This document shows positions 26,360-34,976 of a stretch of 42,785 nucleotides of DNA, in pieces (within the stretch, counting starts at the first letter, position 1; each line of letters begins with the position of its first letter). The notes beneath the pieces were generated by a model, which saw nothing but the letters and a program-made list of their open reading frames with translations, was not told the DNA's origin and searched no databases. The stretch lies in the NCBI GenBank assembly GCA_013152515.1, contig JAADGD010000014.1, positions 1 to 42,785 of the forward strand, written 5' to 3'. The translations under genes and the position numbers were made by a program. Source of the stretch: Planctomycetota bacterium (GTDB lineage Bacteria; Planctomycetota; Planctomycetia; Pirellulales; Lacipirellulaceae).

Positions 26360-28858
26360 TTACCGAAGCAAGGCCAAGACGTTCTGCGGGTTCTGGTTGG
26401 CGATACCCAACACGTTCGTGCCCGACTGGACAAGAATTTGAGCCCGTGTCAACTTGGCCGATTCGACGGCGAAGTCAGCGTCACGAATCGAGCTTTCAGC
26501 CTCAGTCAAGTTGACCAAAGTGTCGTTGAGCGCGTTCTTGTTGGTCTCCAGAGTCGTCCGTTGGAAAGCACCCAGTCGACCGCGAAGCGAAGTGACCTGA
26601 TCAATCGCTTCAGCAACAATCTTGGCCGCCCCATTCGGGTCAGCAGTCAAGTCGGCCGAGCCGCCTGAGCCAAGCTGGAACAACTTGCCAGAAACGCCGC
26701 CCAAACGGGCTGTGTTCACACTAGTGACGCCAAGCCGAGCCTGCTGGTTCGACACGACATCTGGACCAAGTTGGAACAAAGCCCCACCGCCGGTGATGTC
26801 GAATTCGATCAAACCGAGGTAATCGGCTTCGACGTTGGCTGTTAGGTCCAAAGTCGCGGTGTTGATCGACAGTTCGTTGCCGTTGCCAGTGGCGGCGATG
26901 CCGTTGACTGTAGCTATGACATCTTCACCGGCGTCCCGCGAACCCGTGCCGATGGCTGTTTTGAAGACACCACCGTCAGCTTCTTCAACCACTTTGAGGT
27001 CGACAAATGCATTCGTACCGTACTCTGTCGAACGTAGTTCAAGGGTTGTGCCATTGGCTGTAGCACTCACACCCGTGGCATCCGATACCAAGTTGACCTG
27101 GTTGATCAGCTCGTTGAGGTTCGTACCAGCTTTGAGATTGAAGACTTCAGCACCGCTGAGTCCTGCGATCTCGATCACGGCGTCTTTGTTCAAACCGCCA
27201 GACGATGCAATACCGCCCGCGATGTTCGATGTACTTGGGCCCGTGTCATCAGTGGTCACATCGGCCTCATAAGTACCACTACCAGCAGTCGAAGTCAATT
27301 CGGCTGTGAAGTCGCCCAATTGGTCGCCGATAGCTGTCGCGATATCTGCCAGTTGATACTGCGAGGTAGCATCGATCGAAACCGTGATGTTGGTTCCGTC
27401 ATCGGCTACCGCAATTTGACCAGCGTTCGTGTTGGTCGTGTTGAATAACAGGTTCCGGTTTAGGTTCGGACCGCTTTTGGTAGCGGAAACCGTGATGACA
27501 TCATCTCCCGCGTCTCGACCACCCGTCAGGTTCGTCAAAGCGGCAGGCGTGTTGTCTAGCGAGCCGTTAAAGCTTCGTGTACTCGCTGTGGTAGCAGTAG
27601 CAACTTCACTGATGGATTGAATCGCAGTGGCGATGTCAGAAACCGACGTCTCCGTGTTACCGGAGTCAACCGCGATTGTGTAACCATCTGTTGCGTTACC
27701 GCTAACCGCAGGCGTTGTGCCAACACCAGCTTGCTCAATGAACGTAATGCTGATGTTGCTATCGGCACCCGCTGTGGCAGTAATCGCAATGCTTTCGGTT
27801 GTGGACGCAGCCAAACCACCCGTTAGCGTATTGCTATCGGTACCTGCATCACCACCCACAGTGACACCTGTACCTGTGGTTACCGTGCCGATAGTAAAGT
27901 CATTAACCGAGCCAACCGTTTGAATCGCACCGATCGCATCAGCGACTTCTTGGACCGTGGCTCCAGGGTTACCGGCAGCCGCATTGTTGAAGTCACCATT
28001 GACGGTGATCGTGTTCGTACCCGAGTCGTACACCGCGGTTGCGATATTGCCCGAATCGTCGTCGTTATCAACAAGCACAATATCGACACCACTGCCTGTC
28101 GCACCTTGAGCACCTGCGGCAGCACCATCGCTGGTTGTGGTGATTTCAATAGCACCATTGGTGAGAGTCAGTGTACCTGTACTTTCACGCTGAGCGACCG
28201 AGAAGCTCACCGAGCCAGAGGCTGTCAACTGTTCGTCAGCGAAGGTGATCACACCCGTAGCGGCGACCGGTGTAACAGATGTCGGAATGTTGGCAACATT
28301 AACCTGAGCCTTTGTTGCAGCAGCGGTGACATTAATGTCGACCGAAGCAACTCCACTGGCACCGAGGTTCGCCTGATCGATCTTGAGATCGCTGAGACGA
28401 CCAAAGTTGGCCGTCGAGTTGGTGATAAAGTCGAGGCTGCCGTCCAGCAACTTACGACCTTGGAACGTCGTCGTCTGGGCGATACGGTTGAGTGCCTCAA
28501 GCGACGAGTCGACTTGCAACTGATTAGCAGAGATCTGCTCTTCGGAAAGGGCACCCGCATTGGCCGACTCGGTGACGAGGCCACGGATATCGTTCAGTAG
28601 CGAGCTGACCTGACCCAACGCACTGTCGGCGGTGGCGATCACTTGGTTGGCACGGTCGGTGTTGCTGATCGCCTTGCGGATCGACGTAATGTCGCTTCGC
28701 AGGTTTTCGCTAGCAATCAAACCGGCAGGGTCATCTTTGCCCGTGTTGATTCGGAGACCGGTACTTAACCGGGTGAGAGCTTCGTTCAAGCTCGCATTCG
28801 AGCGGCCGAGCGTATTTCGGCCAATCAGCGAAGCGACATTTGTGTTAATTCGAGTCAT
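26360..28858 (-). CDS. fliC: Flagellin, large variant
   Basis: 832-residue flagellin, the filament subunit exported by the flagellar type III system. The conserved N-terminal D0/D1 part (residues 1-145, INTNVASLIGRNTLGRSNASL, GLRINTGKDDPAGL) and C-terminal D1/D0 part (about 755-832, LGAFQRTTLETNKNALNDTL, ending NPQNVLALLR) are canonical. The middle, about 600 residues, is Thr/Asp/Ala-rich with no Cys. It contains three related units around VADAIGAIQTV, VSDIATAIQSI and LADIATAIGDQ, plus one Flagellin_IN-like module (LNELINQVNLVSDATGVSAT). This part would form a large surface-exposed D2/D3 array. AGGGG lies about 12 bases upstream of the ATG. Expression is probably tuned by CsrA and FliW, encoded just upstream. 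Confidence 0.95.
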   Translation of the reverse strand: MTRINTNVASLIGRNTLGRSNASLNEALTRLSTGLRINTGKDDPAGLIASENLRSDITSIRKAISNTDRANQVIATADSALGQVSSLLNDIRGLVTESANAGALSEEQISANQLQVDSSLEALNRIAQTTTFQGRKLLDGSLDFITNSTANFGRLSDLKIDQANLGASGVASVDINVTAAATKAQVNVANIPTSVTPVAATGVITFADEQLTASGSVSFSVAQRESTGTLTLTNGAIEITTTSDGAAAGAQGATGSGVDIVLVDNDDDSGNIATAVYDSGTNTITVNGDFNNAAAGNPGATVQEVADAIGAIQTVGSVNDFTIGTVTTGTGVTVGGDAGTDSNTLTGGLAASTTESIAITATAGADSNISITFIEQAGVGTTPAVSGNATDGYTIAVDSGNTETSVSDIATAIQSISEVATATTASTRSFNGSLDNTPAALTNLTGGRDAGDDVITVSATKSGPNLNRNLLFNTTNTNAGQIAVADDGTNITVSIDATSQYQLADIATAIGDQLGDFTAELTSTAGSGTYEADVTTDDTGPSTSNIAGGIASSGGLNKDAVIEIAGLSGAEVFNLKAGTNLNELINQVNLVSDATGVSATANGTTLELRSTEYGTNAFVDLKVVEEADGGVFKTAIGTGSRDAGEDVIATVNGIAATGNGNELSINTATLDLTANVEADYLGLIEFDITGGGALFQLGPDVVSNQQARLGVTSVNTARLGGVSGKLFQLGSGGSADLTADPNGAAKIVAEAIDQVTSLRGRLGAFQRTTLETNKNALNDTLVNLTEAESSIRDADFAVESAKLTRAQILVQSGTNVLGIANQNPQNVLALLR

Positions 28859-29159
28859 TGTTCAAACACCCCTGTAAAAGTAAAACCAGTTTTTCGTGGA
28901 ATGACCGGATTCCTGGGGAGTCAGACGACTCCGGCCTCACATCTCAACTTCATTACACGGCATCACACGGCGCCGAGGACACTTACCTCGCAAAAGTAAA
29001 TTCACCGTTGTCTAATCCTTGTCAGACGTTCCTCGGCATCCTTCCAACTGTCCTAGTGCTTTGTCATCCATCAAATCAACAATGGTCAAAGCACTCGGGA
29101 GCCCACCAATCAACTTTGGCAGACAACTCTAGGCCAGAAACCGTGCAATGCGTATTATT

Positions 29160-29247
29160 GGGGATCTAGGATTTGGGAATTTGGGGCCGGGGAAAAAGCT
29201 GCTTATCAGCCGTCCCCAGATCCTAGTCTCAAACCCCCAACTCCCAA
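29160..29247. repeat. Phrase repeat GGGGATCTAGGATTTGGG with inverse
   Basis: GGGGATCTAGGATTTGGG at the left faces CCCCAGATCCTAG and CAAACCCCCAACTCCC at the right, giving an imperfect inverted repeat. It belongs to the same G-rich phrase family as 21886-21933 and 40040-40165 and lies in the predicted fliC leader. Confidence 0.65.
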
Positions 29248-29282
29248 GCACAAGCTTGGCTGGGTGGATCGTCTAAGGGAAC

Positions 29283-29310
29283 TTATCGACCTGATAAATT
29301 GGGTGCTTTA
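29283..29310 (-). promoter_or_regulatory. Sigma-28-like promoter for fliC
   Basis: On the minus strand TAAA is followed after 16 bases by GTCGATAA. The FliA consensus is TAAA-N15-GCCGATAA, so both boxes are close. It is the best such match in the cluster and lies correctly between csrA and fliC. Confidence 0.5.
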
Positions 29311-29403
29311 AGTTCAATGGGGGAATTTAGGGCGTTTTATTTTGCCTGTTCCGAAAAGAAACATGCAATCGTTGCAACCGGTAAAGGCGGACGGGAAGAG
29401 GAC

Positions 29404-29482
29404 TGAGCCGTCGGCGCTAGCTGCGGGTGAACGTGTGAAAACGTTCAGCGTGCTGCCACCTGCGGCTAGCGCCGACGGCTCA
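29404..29482. repeat. Inverted repeat, GAGCCGTCGGCGCTAGC family, overlapping the csrA stop
   Basis: Perfect 18-base arms at 29404-29421 and 29465-29482, with extended imperfect pairing inside. The TGA that ends csrA is the first three bases of the right arm read on the minus strand. The hairpin would form in the csrA 3' end and could separate csrA from fliC. Confidence 0.88.
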
Positions 29483-29719
29483 CTTCTGCTCGGCGGAACC
29501 TTGGTTCGGGCCCAGCAGCTTGGCATCGTCAGGCTTCAAGAGTGCTGCCTGACGGTTTTCGCGTTGGATTGCCTCGTAGACTTCGCGGCGGTGGACCGAG
29601 ATCTCTTTCGGAGCGTCGATGCCGAGCTTGACTTTGTCGCCGCGCACGTCGACCACGGTGATCACGATATTGTCACCGATGATTATGCTCTCGTCGCGTT
29701 GTCTCGACAAAACCAACAT
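29480..29719 (-). CDS. csrA: Carbon storage regulator CsrA
   Basis: 79-residue CsrA/RsmA, an RNA-binding dimer that blocks or stabilises mRNAs at GGA motifs. The N-terminus [20 protein letters not shown] and [25 protein letters not shown] are fully canonical, including the RNA-contacting L4, R6 and R44 region. The last 20 residues ([21 protein letters not shown]) are a variable tail. GAGGAGC lies eight bases upstream of the ATG. It is located between fliW and fliC, as in Bacillus and Campylobacter-type circuits where CsrA represses flagellin translation and FliW antagonises it. Confidence 0.95.
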   Translation of the reverse strand: MLVLSRQRDESIIIGDNIVITVVDVRGDKVKLGIDAPKEISVHRREVYEAIQRENRQAALLKPDDAKLLGPNQGSAEQK

Positions 29720-29759
29720 TTTTTGCTCCTCGCAGGGCGATTCCTCGCCACCGTTTTTG

Positions 29760-29784
29760 AGAGCCGCAAGCTGGCGGCTACTCT
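29760..29784. repeat. Short repeat AGCCGCAAGCTGGCGGCT in the csrA leader
   Basis: AGCCGC and GCGGCT pair around CAAGCTG. The phrase resembles the TAAGCCGCAAGCGGC family but is not the same. It lies about 40 bases upstream of csrA. Confidence 0.55.
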
Positions 29785-29845
29785 TGTGTGTTCATTCTAT
29801 AGTGGTATCGCCTGCGTAGTGCTATTGGCTCTAGCAGGCGCGCTT

Positions 29846-30325
29846 CTATGCAGTACGTTTCAATGGTAGCGACGGTAGCGATAAGGGAAATTGCACTGGC
29901 AAGTCGTCTTTGGCGATGACTTGGCAGCCCCGACGTCGCTCGACGTTAATCACAAGTGGGGCGCGCAAATTGAGCGTCAATCCCCCTGCTTGGCCCCCAG
30001 CTTGACCGCCCACTTGTTGACCTTGGGCTTGTCGGCTGGCAATCACCACGACCTCGGCATCGCGCGTCGTGGTCAGTTCCAAAAATTGTAGTTCGGCGCG
30101 ATCGATGCGAAGTTGATAGTCGGGCACAAAACGGCGCGGACTCACGACACCTAGCGCGATGTGCCCTTCGTCGAGGCTTTGCAGCCAGCCCAAAGTCGGA
30201 TTCTTCGTGTCGCTCAACACCACCCAACGACGGCAGTGCTCCAACCCGATCAGACCCGATTCAAAGATCAACTCGTCTTGAGAATCGACAGACAGTGTGC
30301 CAAAACGCGTAGTGAATACATCCAT
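29846..30325 (-). CDS. fliW: Flagellar assembly factor FliW
   Basis: 159-residue FliW, the protein antagonist of CsrA that also binds flagellin. The N-terminus VFTTRFGTLSVDSQDELIFESGLIGLE and later RAPLVINVERRRGCQVI are typical. Where the family usually has a short link before the LAPLVIN strand, this copy has a Gln/Gly run, QGQQVGGQAGGQAGG. That raises the length above the usual 130-150 residues. A 9-bp hairpin lies just upstream of the start. FliW frees flagellin mRNA from CsrA when flagellin is low, so its place beside csrA and fliC supports a complete homeostatic switch. Confidence 0.92.
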   Translation of the reverse strand: MDVFTTRFGTLSVDSQDELIFESGLIGLEHCRRWVVLSDTKNPTLGWLQSLDEGHIALGVVSPRRFVPDYQLRIDRAELQFLELTTTRDAEVVVIASRQAQGQQVGGQAGGQAGGLTLNLRAPLVINVERRRGCQVIAKDDLPVQFPLSLPSLPLKRTA

Positions 30326-30347
30326 GTGACTACCCTGGTGCTTTTGT

Positions 30348-30372
30348 CATTTGCCCCACGAAAGGGCAAATG
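30348..30372. promoter_or_regulatory. Perfect 9-bp hairpin in the fliW leader
   Basis: CATTTGCCC (30348-30356) pairs exactly with GGGCAAATG (30364-30372) around a 7-base loop, about 22 bases upstream of the fliW ATG. There is no T-run on the minus strand, so RNA-level control or stabilisation is likelier than termination. Confidence 0.5.
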
Positions 30373-30432
30373 GCTAGAAATCGCCAGACCCCGACTGCAC
30401 TCCGCGCAGCTTGAGCCAACTTCTTAGCGTAG

Positions 30433-30440
30433 TTATCGTC
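30433..30440 (-). promoter_or_regulatory. Sigma-28-like -10 motif before fliW
   Basis: The minus strand reads GACGATAA, one base from GCCGATAA. No TAAA is present at the expected -35 distance. It would give a leader of about 100 bases. Confidence 0.3.
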
Positions 30441-30526
30441 ACTGGAGAGATAGGAAGGCCAGTAAAAATGGCGAGAGTTGCGAAGCTGGGGTTTGAGTCG
30501 CGAGATTTGAGTTGCGACTCACAACT

Positions 30527-33106
30527 CTAAAGAAAATCTAGCAGCGAAAGCTGTAAGATATTCGCTGTTGCTCGCAGTGACGCCTCCAGCGAAATCTGCC
30601 GAGCGGTCATCTGCGAAATCGCTTCGACCAGATCGACGTCGATCTCCTCGGACAAGGCCGAACGAATCTGGATCTCTTCGTCTTGCAAGTTGAACTTCGA
30701 AAGTTCTAGGCTACGAAACCGTGTTCCCACATCGGCTTGGGCAAAAGTCACCCGATCGATGTCCTTTTCCAACTTGGCGGCCGCTCGCTCGATCTCAGGG
30801 AGATCGTTCGCAGACAGTGCATCGCGCAGGCGAATCAGCGAAGTGAAGACACTGTCGGTCTCCAGGGCATAGCGGTCTTTGCCCGTCAGCGTGGTCGTAG
30901 GCGAGGACTTGGTGGTTTGACCTTTGTCGAGCAGACCCAAGAACTCGGCTGCCTGACTGCTGCTGATTTTCGTCACGGTCAGATCGCCAACCGAGCTGCC
31001 AGTGTTGTCAATTAGCTCGACTCCATTGCCACTCGCCGCGAGTTGAGCCGTGACCCGTCCCGCGTTGCCTACTGCGTTGTTGATCAAGTCGAGCACATCG
31101 CCAACCGACTCCGCACCGCTCAGATCGATCGCCAAAGCAGTGCCGTCTTTGGCAGTAATGTTAAAATCAATCGAGGGAATCGTCACATCGATACCGCCCG
31201 TCACGGCGAGATCCGCCCCCAACTCCGTGACGGTCAATCGTCCCGTGCCGACGGTGTTGTCGACAAGATCAATGCCGTTGCCGTCGGCGTTTAACTGCGC
31301 AGTGACCAGAACAGGCGCGAGGTTCTCTGCGTCGTTGTTGATCGCATTGATCGTGTCGCTGAGCGTGTTGACGTCTGTCACACTGCTCAGATCGACATCA
31401 AACGCAGTTCCGTCACTGACTGTGATAGTAAGATCGGCCTTTGTAAAGTTCAAATTGACCGCGTCTTTTCTTGGCACGCCGACACCAAAGTTAAAATCGC
31501 TGAGCTTCGTGTCTTCTGTCAACGTGCGAATTCCCAGCTGCGTAGCCGTGGTGCCGCCGTTGATTTCGCCAATCTGAAAATCGTTGCCGCTCAGACGCGA
31601 ACGAATGTTGATGCCCGTGCCCGCAGTGTTGATTTCCGCGAGTAGGCCAGCTTCCGAACGATTGAGCCGATTGAGCAAATCTTCGACCGTCTCGTCGCCG
31701 GTGAATTGGATGTCGTATGTTTCGCCACCGTTAACGACGCGAATGCCTGAACTTTGGTCGAGCGTTTCGCCCGTTCCGCCGGTAGTCGTTGCTGTTGCGC
31801 CAACCGCGACCAAACCGGAGCCTGCCTCGCTCGGAGAACTTGCGTCCCCTTGATCGATTTCAGCGAGAAAGTTCGCATCGGCATTGATCGCGTCCACGAC
31901 TTCTTGAGCAGTCGTATCGCCATCATCGATCGTAATAATGAGCGTCTTGGCGCCGCCATCAAACGCCACACTTACCGGCGAGCCATCGCCACCATCGACA
32001 AAGCTCACCGCCACGTTGTCCAAGCTTGTGCCATTCACACTCGCTTCGATAAGAATATCGTTATTGTCGTTGCTGCCGCCGGAGTTAAGCGAGGCTCGAG
32101 CTTTGGTGCCTAGGAGATCTTCCAGACGAGTTGTCTTGAGCAGCAAAGGATCAAGGTCTTCGCTCACAATTGTCGAAGGGCTTCCAAAGCCGAGCAGCCC
32201 CAACTCGCGCGCCGTGGTACCGGTGCCGACTTCGCTAATCGACAGCGAGTCGCCATCGGACAATTGGATTTGAATCCCATCGCCCGTGATGGTCACGTCG
32301 ACTTGCGAGCCTGTAGGTGGATTGTCTTCGATCAATTTCACCACGTCGCCAATCGTAGTCGCGCGACTCAGGTCCACAATCGCAACTTGGTTGGTGGTTG
32401 TATTCGTAATTTGCAGCGAGCCATTGGGGTTGATCCCACGCCCGCTGCGCAGACTACTAAGCCGTGTCTCCGCATTGACCGGTGGGTTTAGATCGATCGT
32501 GCCCTCGACGGCAGCGGAAATGCCCCCGAAAACCTCTTGACCCGAGATGCTCGACGAGAACAAAACGCCAATATCAGAGTAGTTGCGAATCTGGCGGTCG
32601 TCGCCTTGGTAGACGACATTGTCGCCTTCGAACGTGTAGGGCTGTACGTTCGTCTGCGAACCAGAAAAAAGGTAGCGTCCATTGAATTGTCGATTCCCCA
32701 AAGTCACCAGAGAATCGAGCGCGGCGTTGATCGTGGCAACCGCCGCTTCTCTTTCCTGGTCTGTGGCAATGGTGCCGATAACTCCGAGCGTATCCGCCTT
32801 GATCTGACTGAGCGCATTGGCAACACCTTCAGACCCACCCAACGTCGCATCGGTACTTCCCAAGAAGAGGAGCCCACTGTCGATGTTCGATCCCAACTGT
32901 TCTTTGCGGGAAAGCAATCGTTGAAACGAAATCGCCCGCAGTGCCGAAGGCGCATCCTCGCTGGGCAGCGTAATCCGCAGCCCGGTGCTGATCTGTTCCT
33001 GCAAACGAAACAGATCGAGCTGATCGGCCTGGTACTGCTGCGTCAGCCGCTGTCGGGCTAGCAGCCCAGAGATACGCGTGGTCGGAACAGGAGGAATTCG
33101 GGACAT
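30527..33106 (-). CDS. flgL: Hook-filament junction protein FlgL, greatly enlarged
   Basis: 859-residue FlgL (HAP3), which joins hook and filament; E. coli FlgL has 317 residues. The flagellin-like N-terminus (residues 1-165, LFRLQEQISTGLRITLPSEDAPSALR, NGRYLFSGSQT) and C-terminus (about 735-859, ADVGTRFRSLELSKF, LVEAISQMTARQISLEASL) identify it. Between them are about five Flagellin_IN-like modules like those of FliD, for example TIGDVVKLIEDN, TVEDLLNRLNRSE, SVGDVLDLINNA, each ending in a G-x-x-L(I/V)D(N/S) strand. The stop codon is the edge of an AGTTGTGAGTCGCAACTC phrase repeat. The gene follows flgK by 71 bases. Confidence 0.9.
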   Translation of the reverse strand: MSRIPPVPTTRISGLLARQRLTQQYQADQLDLFRLQEQISTGLRITLPSEDAPSALRAISFQRLLSRKEQLGSNIDSGLLFLGSTDATLGGSEGVANALSQIKADTLGVIGTIATDQEREAAVATINAALDSLVTLGNRQFNGRYLFSGSQTNVQPYTFEGDNVVYQGDDRQIRNYSDIGVLFSSSISGQEVFGGISAAVEGTIDLNPPVNAETRLSSLRSGRGINPNGSLQITNTTTNQVAIVDLSRATTIGDVVKLIEDNPPTGSQVDVTITGDGIQIQLSDGDSLSISEVGTGTTARELGLLGFGSPSTIVSEDLDPLLLKTTRLEDLLGTKARASLNSGGSNDNNDILIEASVNGTSLDNVAVSFVDGGDGSPVSVAFDGGAKTLIITIDDGDTTAQEVVDAINADANFLAEIDQGDASSPSEAGSGLVAVGATATTTGGTGETLDQSSGIRVVNGGETYDIQFTGDETVEDLLNRLNRSEAGLLAEINTAGTGINIRSRLSGNDFQIGEINGGTTATQLGIRTLTEDTKLSDFNFGVGVPRKDAVNLNFTKADLTITVSDGTAFDVDLSSVTDVNTLSDTINAINNDAENLAPVLVTAQLNADGNGIDLVDNTVGTGRLTVTELGADLAVTGGIDVTIPSIDFNITAKDGTALAIDLSGAESVGDVLDLINNAVGNAGRVTAQLAASGNGVELIDNTGSSVGDLTVTKISSSQAAEFLGLLDKGQTTKSSPTTTLTGKDRYALETDSVFTSLIRLRDALSANDLPEIERAAAKLEKDIDRVTFAQADVGTRFRSLELSKFNLQDEEIQIRSALSEEIDVDLVEAISQMTARQISLEASLRATANILQLSLLDFL

Positions 33107-33144
33107 GGTGGGAAGTAGTTAGTAGATAGAAAAAAAGGTTTGTC

Positions 33145-33177
33145 GTAGCCGCGAGCGGAAGCTGCGGTGTATCTCAC
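33145..33177. repeat. Repeat GTAGCCGCGAGCGGAAGCTG directly after flgK
   Basis: The 33-base stretch, with partial self-pairing (CCGCGAGCGG, CAGCTTCCGC on the minus strand), begins exactly at the flgK TAA on the minus strand. Similar AGCTTCCGCTCGCGGC phrases are common planctomycete spacers. Confidence 0.55.
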
Positions 33178-34890
33178 TTACAAATTCACCAGCAAATCAA
33201 GCAAATCAGACAACGTGCTGATGTACCGTGCCGACGCTTGAAAGGCTCGTTGGAGCTGGATCATATCGATCGCTTCTTCGTCGAGGTTCACTCCGCTGAC
33301 CGACTGTGCCTCGGCTTGGAGTGTGCCCTCAAAAATGCGCAACCCATCAGCGACCGAGGCGGTGGTTGTCGCGCCTTGCGTTGTCATGTCGATCAACTCT
33401 TTATAGATCCCGACGATCGATTGCCCGTCTTGACCGCTGAGGATTTTGTCTTGAATCTCAGAGAGTTGAAGTGCATTGTCGGCATCGACGTTGATACCGT
33501 TCAAACTAGCCGCAAACTTCTTGCCGTCGGACAGAATCTCTTGGTTAACGCCTAAGTCTCTCGCATTCGACCCGGTGAAAAAAGTATTGACCCCGAGCGC
33601 TGCCAGGACGCCGCTGCTGTCTTTTTCAAAGCTAAATTCTATGTCTGCCGGAGATTCGGAGTTGATCACCAGCTTGTTGTCGAGCGAAACCGAAGCGGTG
33701 ATGCCACTGATCGCGTCCAGCTGTGCTGCCAGCGAAGTCAGTGTTGTGGGGCTACCGTCTGTGCCGAGTAAATCAACCTTGATCGTTTGTCTTACGGTGT
33801 CACCATTGCCATCGATGTTTTTGTTGTGAATGAGTACGTTGAATTCGCCCTGTTGTGGCGCGAAGTCGAGCCCTGCTGCATCGAGCGCCGCCTGCGGATC
33901 ATCGACTTGATAAGTGCCTGTCAATGACGTAAAACCAACCTCGCCCTGCCCTTGCGAATACGCCTTGTTGAACTCAAACGCTAACGCGCCGGCAAACTCG
34001 TCGAGTCCCGTCAGAAAACCGCCCAGGATGTTGTCGCGTGCCTCGTAAATGCCGCCCAATTCGCCGCCGCTAACGATCAACTCGCCACCATCGTCGGCAA
34101 ACACGATACGGTTATTGACGGTGCCCGAATCACCATTCTGTTCACTGACGACTTCTTGTCGCGTGCCCTCGAAGACAAGGAACCTGCCATTGAGCGAGAT
34201 GTTCACCACGCCCCTGCCACTTTCGTTGATGTCGACGTCGGCGATCTCGGCCAATCGTTTCATGGCATTGCTACGTTGACTCCGCAGTCCGCCCGCGTCG
34301 CTACCCGAAGCGCCACCCCCTTCGATTTGCACGATCCGCAGATTCAATTGTCGGATTTCTTCGGAGACCGTATTGATCTCATCAGCTAGCTGACTCACGC
34401 GCGTGTTGAGATTGCCGAACTCCGTGTCGATGCGCCGCCTTGTGGTGAGGATCGTCTGAGCCAGTTCCTCACCCGCGCTGATTGCTAAGTTTCGATGTGC
34501 GGGTTCTTCGGGCTTCTGATTGATCAGCTGAATCGCGTTAAAAAAGTCGGTAAGCTTCGTCGAGATATTCGCGTCGCCGAGCGGATTAAGAATCACCTCC
34601 AGATTGCGATACGCAGCCTCTTGAGCTTCTGCACTGGCACGATCGCCACCCGCATCGCGCAGACGCTCTTCGGCAAACTTGTCGATGATCTGGACGATCC
34701 CGGTGATCTCGACACCCAGTCCCAGTGTCAAGTTGCCCAGTTTTTGCACTGGCGCAGGCGCAAAAACCGCCCGCTCGCGGACGTAGCCGGGCGTGTTCGC
34801 ATTGGCGATATTGTTGCCGACCACCTGCAGACCGATTTGCATCGCCTGCAGCGTGTTGCCCGCCATCTGAAGTGAGCTGAAGAGTGACAT
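33178..34890 (-). CDS. flgK: Hook-associated protein FlgK
   Basis: 570-residue FlgK (HAP1), the first junction protein on the hook. The N-terminus MSLFSSLQMAGNTLQAMQIGLQVVGNNIANANTPGYVRE carries the rod-hook-family motif. The C-terminus GVNLDEEAIDMIQLQRAFQASARYISTLSDLLDLLVNL is typical. Length is close to the usual 550. A single module near residue 400 (LTSLAAQLDAISGITASVSL, then LVINSES) resembles the repeats found in FliD and FlgL. FlgN, its export chaperone, is encoded immediately upstream. Confidence 0.95.
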   Translation of the reverse strand: MSLFSSLQMAGNTLQAMQIGLQVVGNNIANANTPGYVRERAVFAPAPVQKLGNLTLGLGVEITGIVQIIDKFAEERLRDAGGDRASAEAQEAAYRNLEVILNPLGDANISTKLTDFFNAIQLINQKPEEPAHRNLAISAGEELAQTILTTRRRIDTEFGNLNTRVSQLADEINTVSEEIRQLNLRIVQIEGGGASGSDAGGLRSQRSNAMKRLAEIADVDINESGRGVVNISLNGRFLVFEGTRQEVVSEQNGDSGTVNNRIVFADDGGELIVSGGELGGIYEARDNILGGFLTGLDEFAGALAFEFNKAYSQGQGEVGFTSLTGTYQVDDPQAALDAAGLDFAPQQGEFNVLIHNKNIDGNGDTVRQTIKVDLLGTDGSPTTLTSLAAQLDAISGITASVSLDNKLVINSESPADIEFSFEKDSSGVLAALGVNTFFTGSNARDLGVNQEILSDGKKFAASLNGINVDADNALQLSEIQDKILSGQDGQSIVGIYKELIDMTTQGATTTASVADGLRIFEGTLQAEAQSVSGVNLDEEAIDMIQLQRAFQASARYISTLSDLLDLLVNL

Positions 34891-34895
34891 AATGA

Positions 34896-34967
34896 GTTAC
34901 TAGTCGCTAGACGCTAGGCGCTAGTTCACATCAAGAAAACTAGCACCTAGCGCCTAACGACCAGCGC
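34896..34967. repeat. Inverted phrase repeat CGCTAGGCGCTAGT upstream of flgK
   Basis: TAGTCGCTAGACGCTAGGCG and CTAGTT face AACTAGCACCTAGCGCCTAACG. Related copies are at 36016-36078 and around 20768-21005. The family is built from GGCGCTAG units. Confidence 0.8.
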
Positions 34968-34976
34968 CTTTTCCCC

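Larger units (their letters stand above)
28859..29479. other. Long leader region upstream of fliC
   Basis: There is no gene in these 620 bases. It holds the sigma-28-like promoter candidate (29283-29310), a G/C-rich phrase repeat (29160-29247), the repeat hairpin whose right arm contains the csrA stop (29404-29482), and a leader of roughly 420 bases. Near the fliC start the minus strand has GGAGTC-GTCT-GACTCC followed closely by CCAGGAATCC, GGA-bearing hairpin material of the kind CsrA binds. The CsrA role is inference. Confidence 0.6.

Noticed and set aside
27920-28600. 226-residue plus-strand ORF within fliC
   Set aside because: It is antisense to a certain flagellin gene, and its Cys/Thr/Arg-rich translation matches no protein type.
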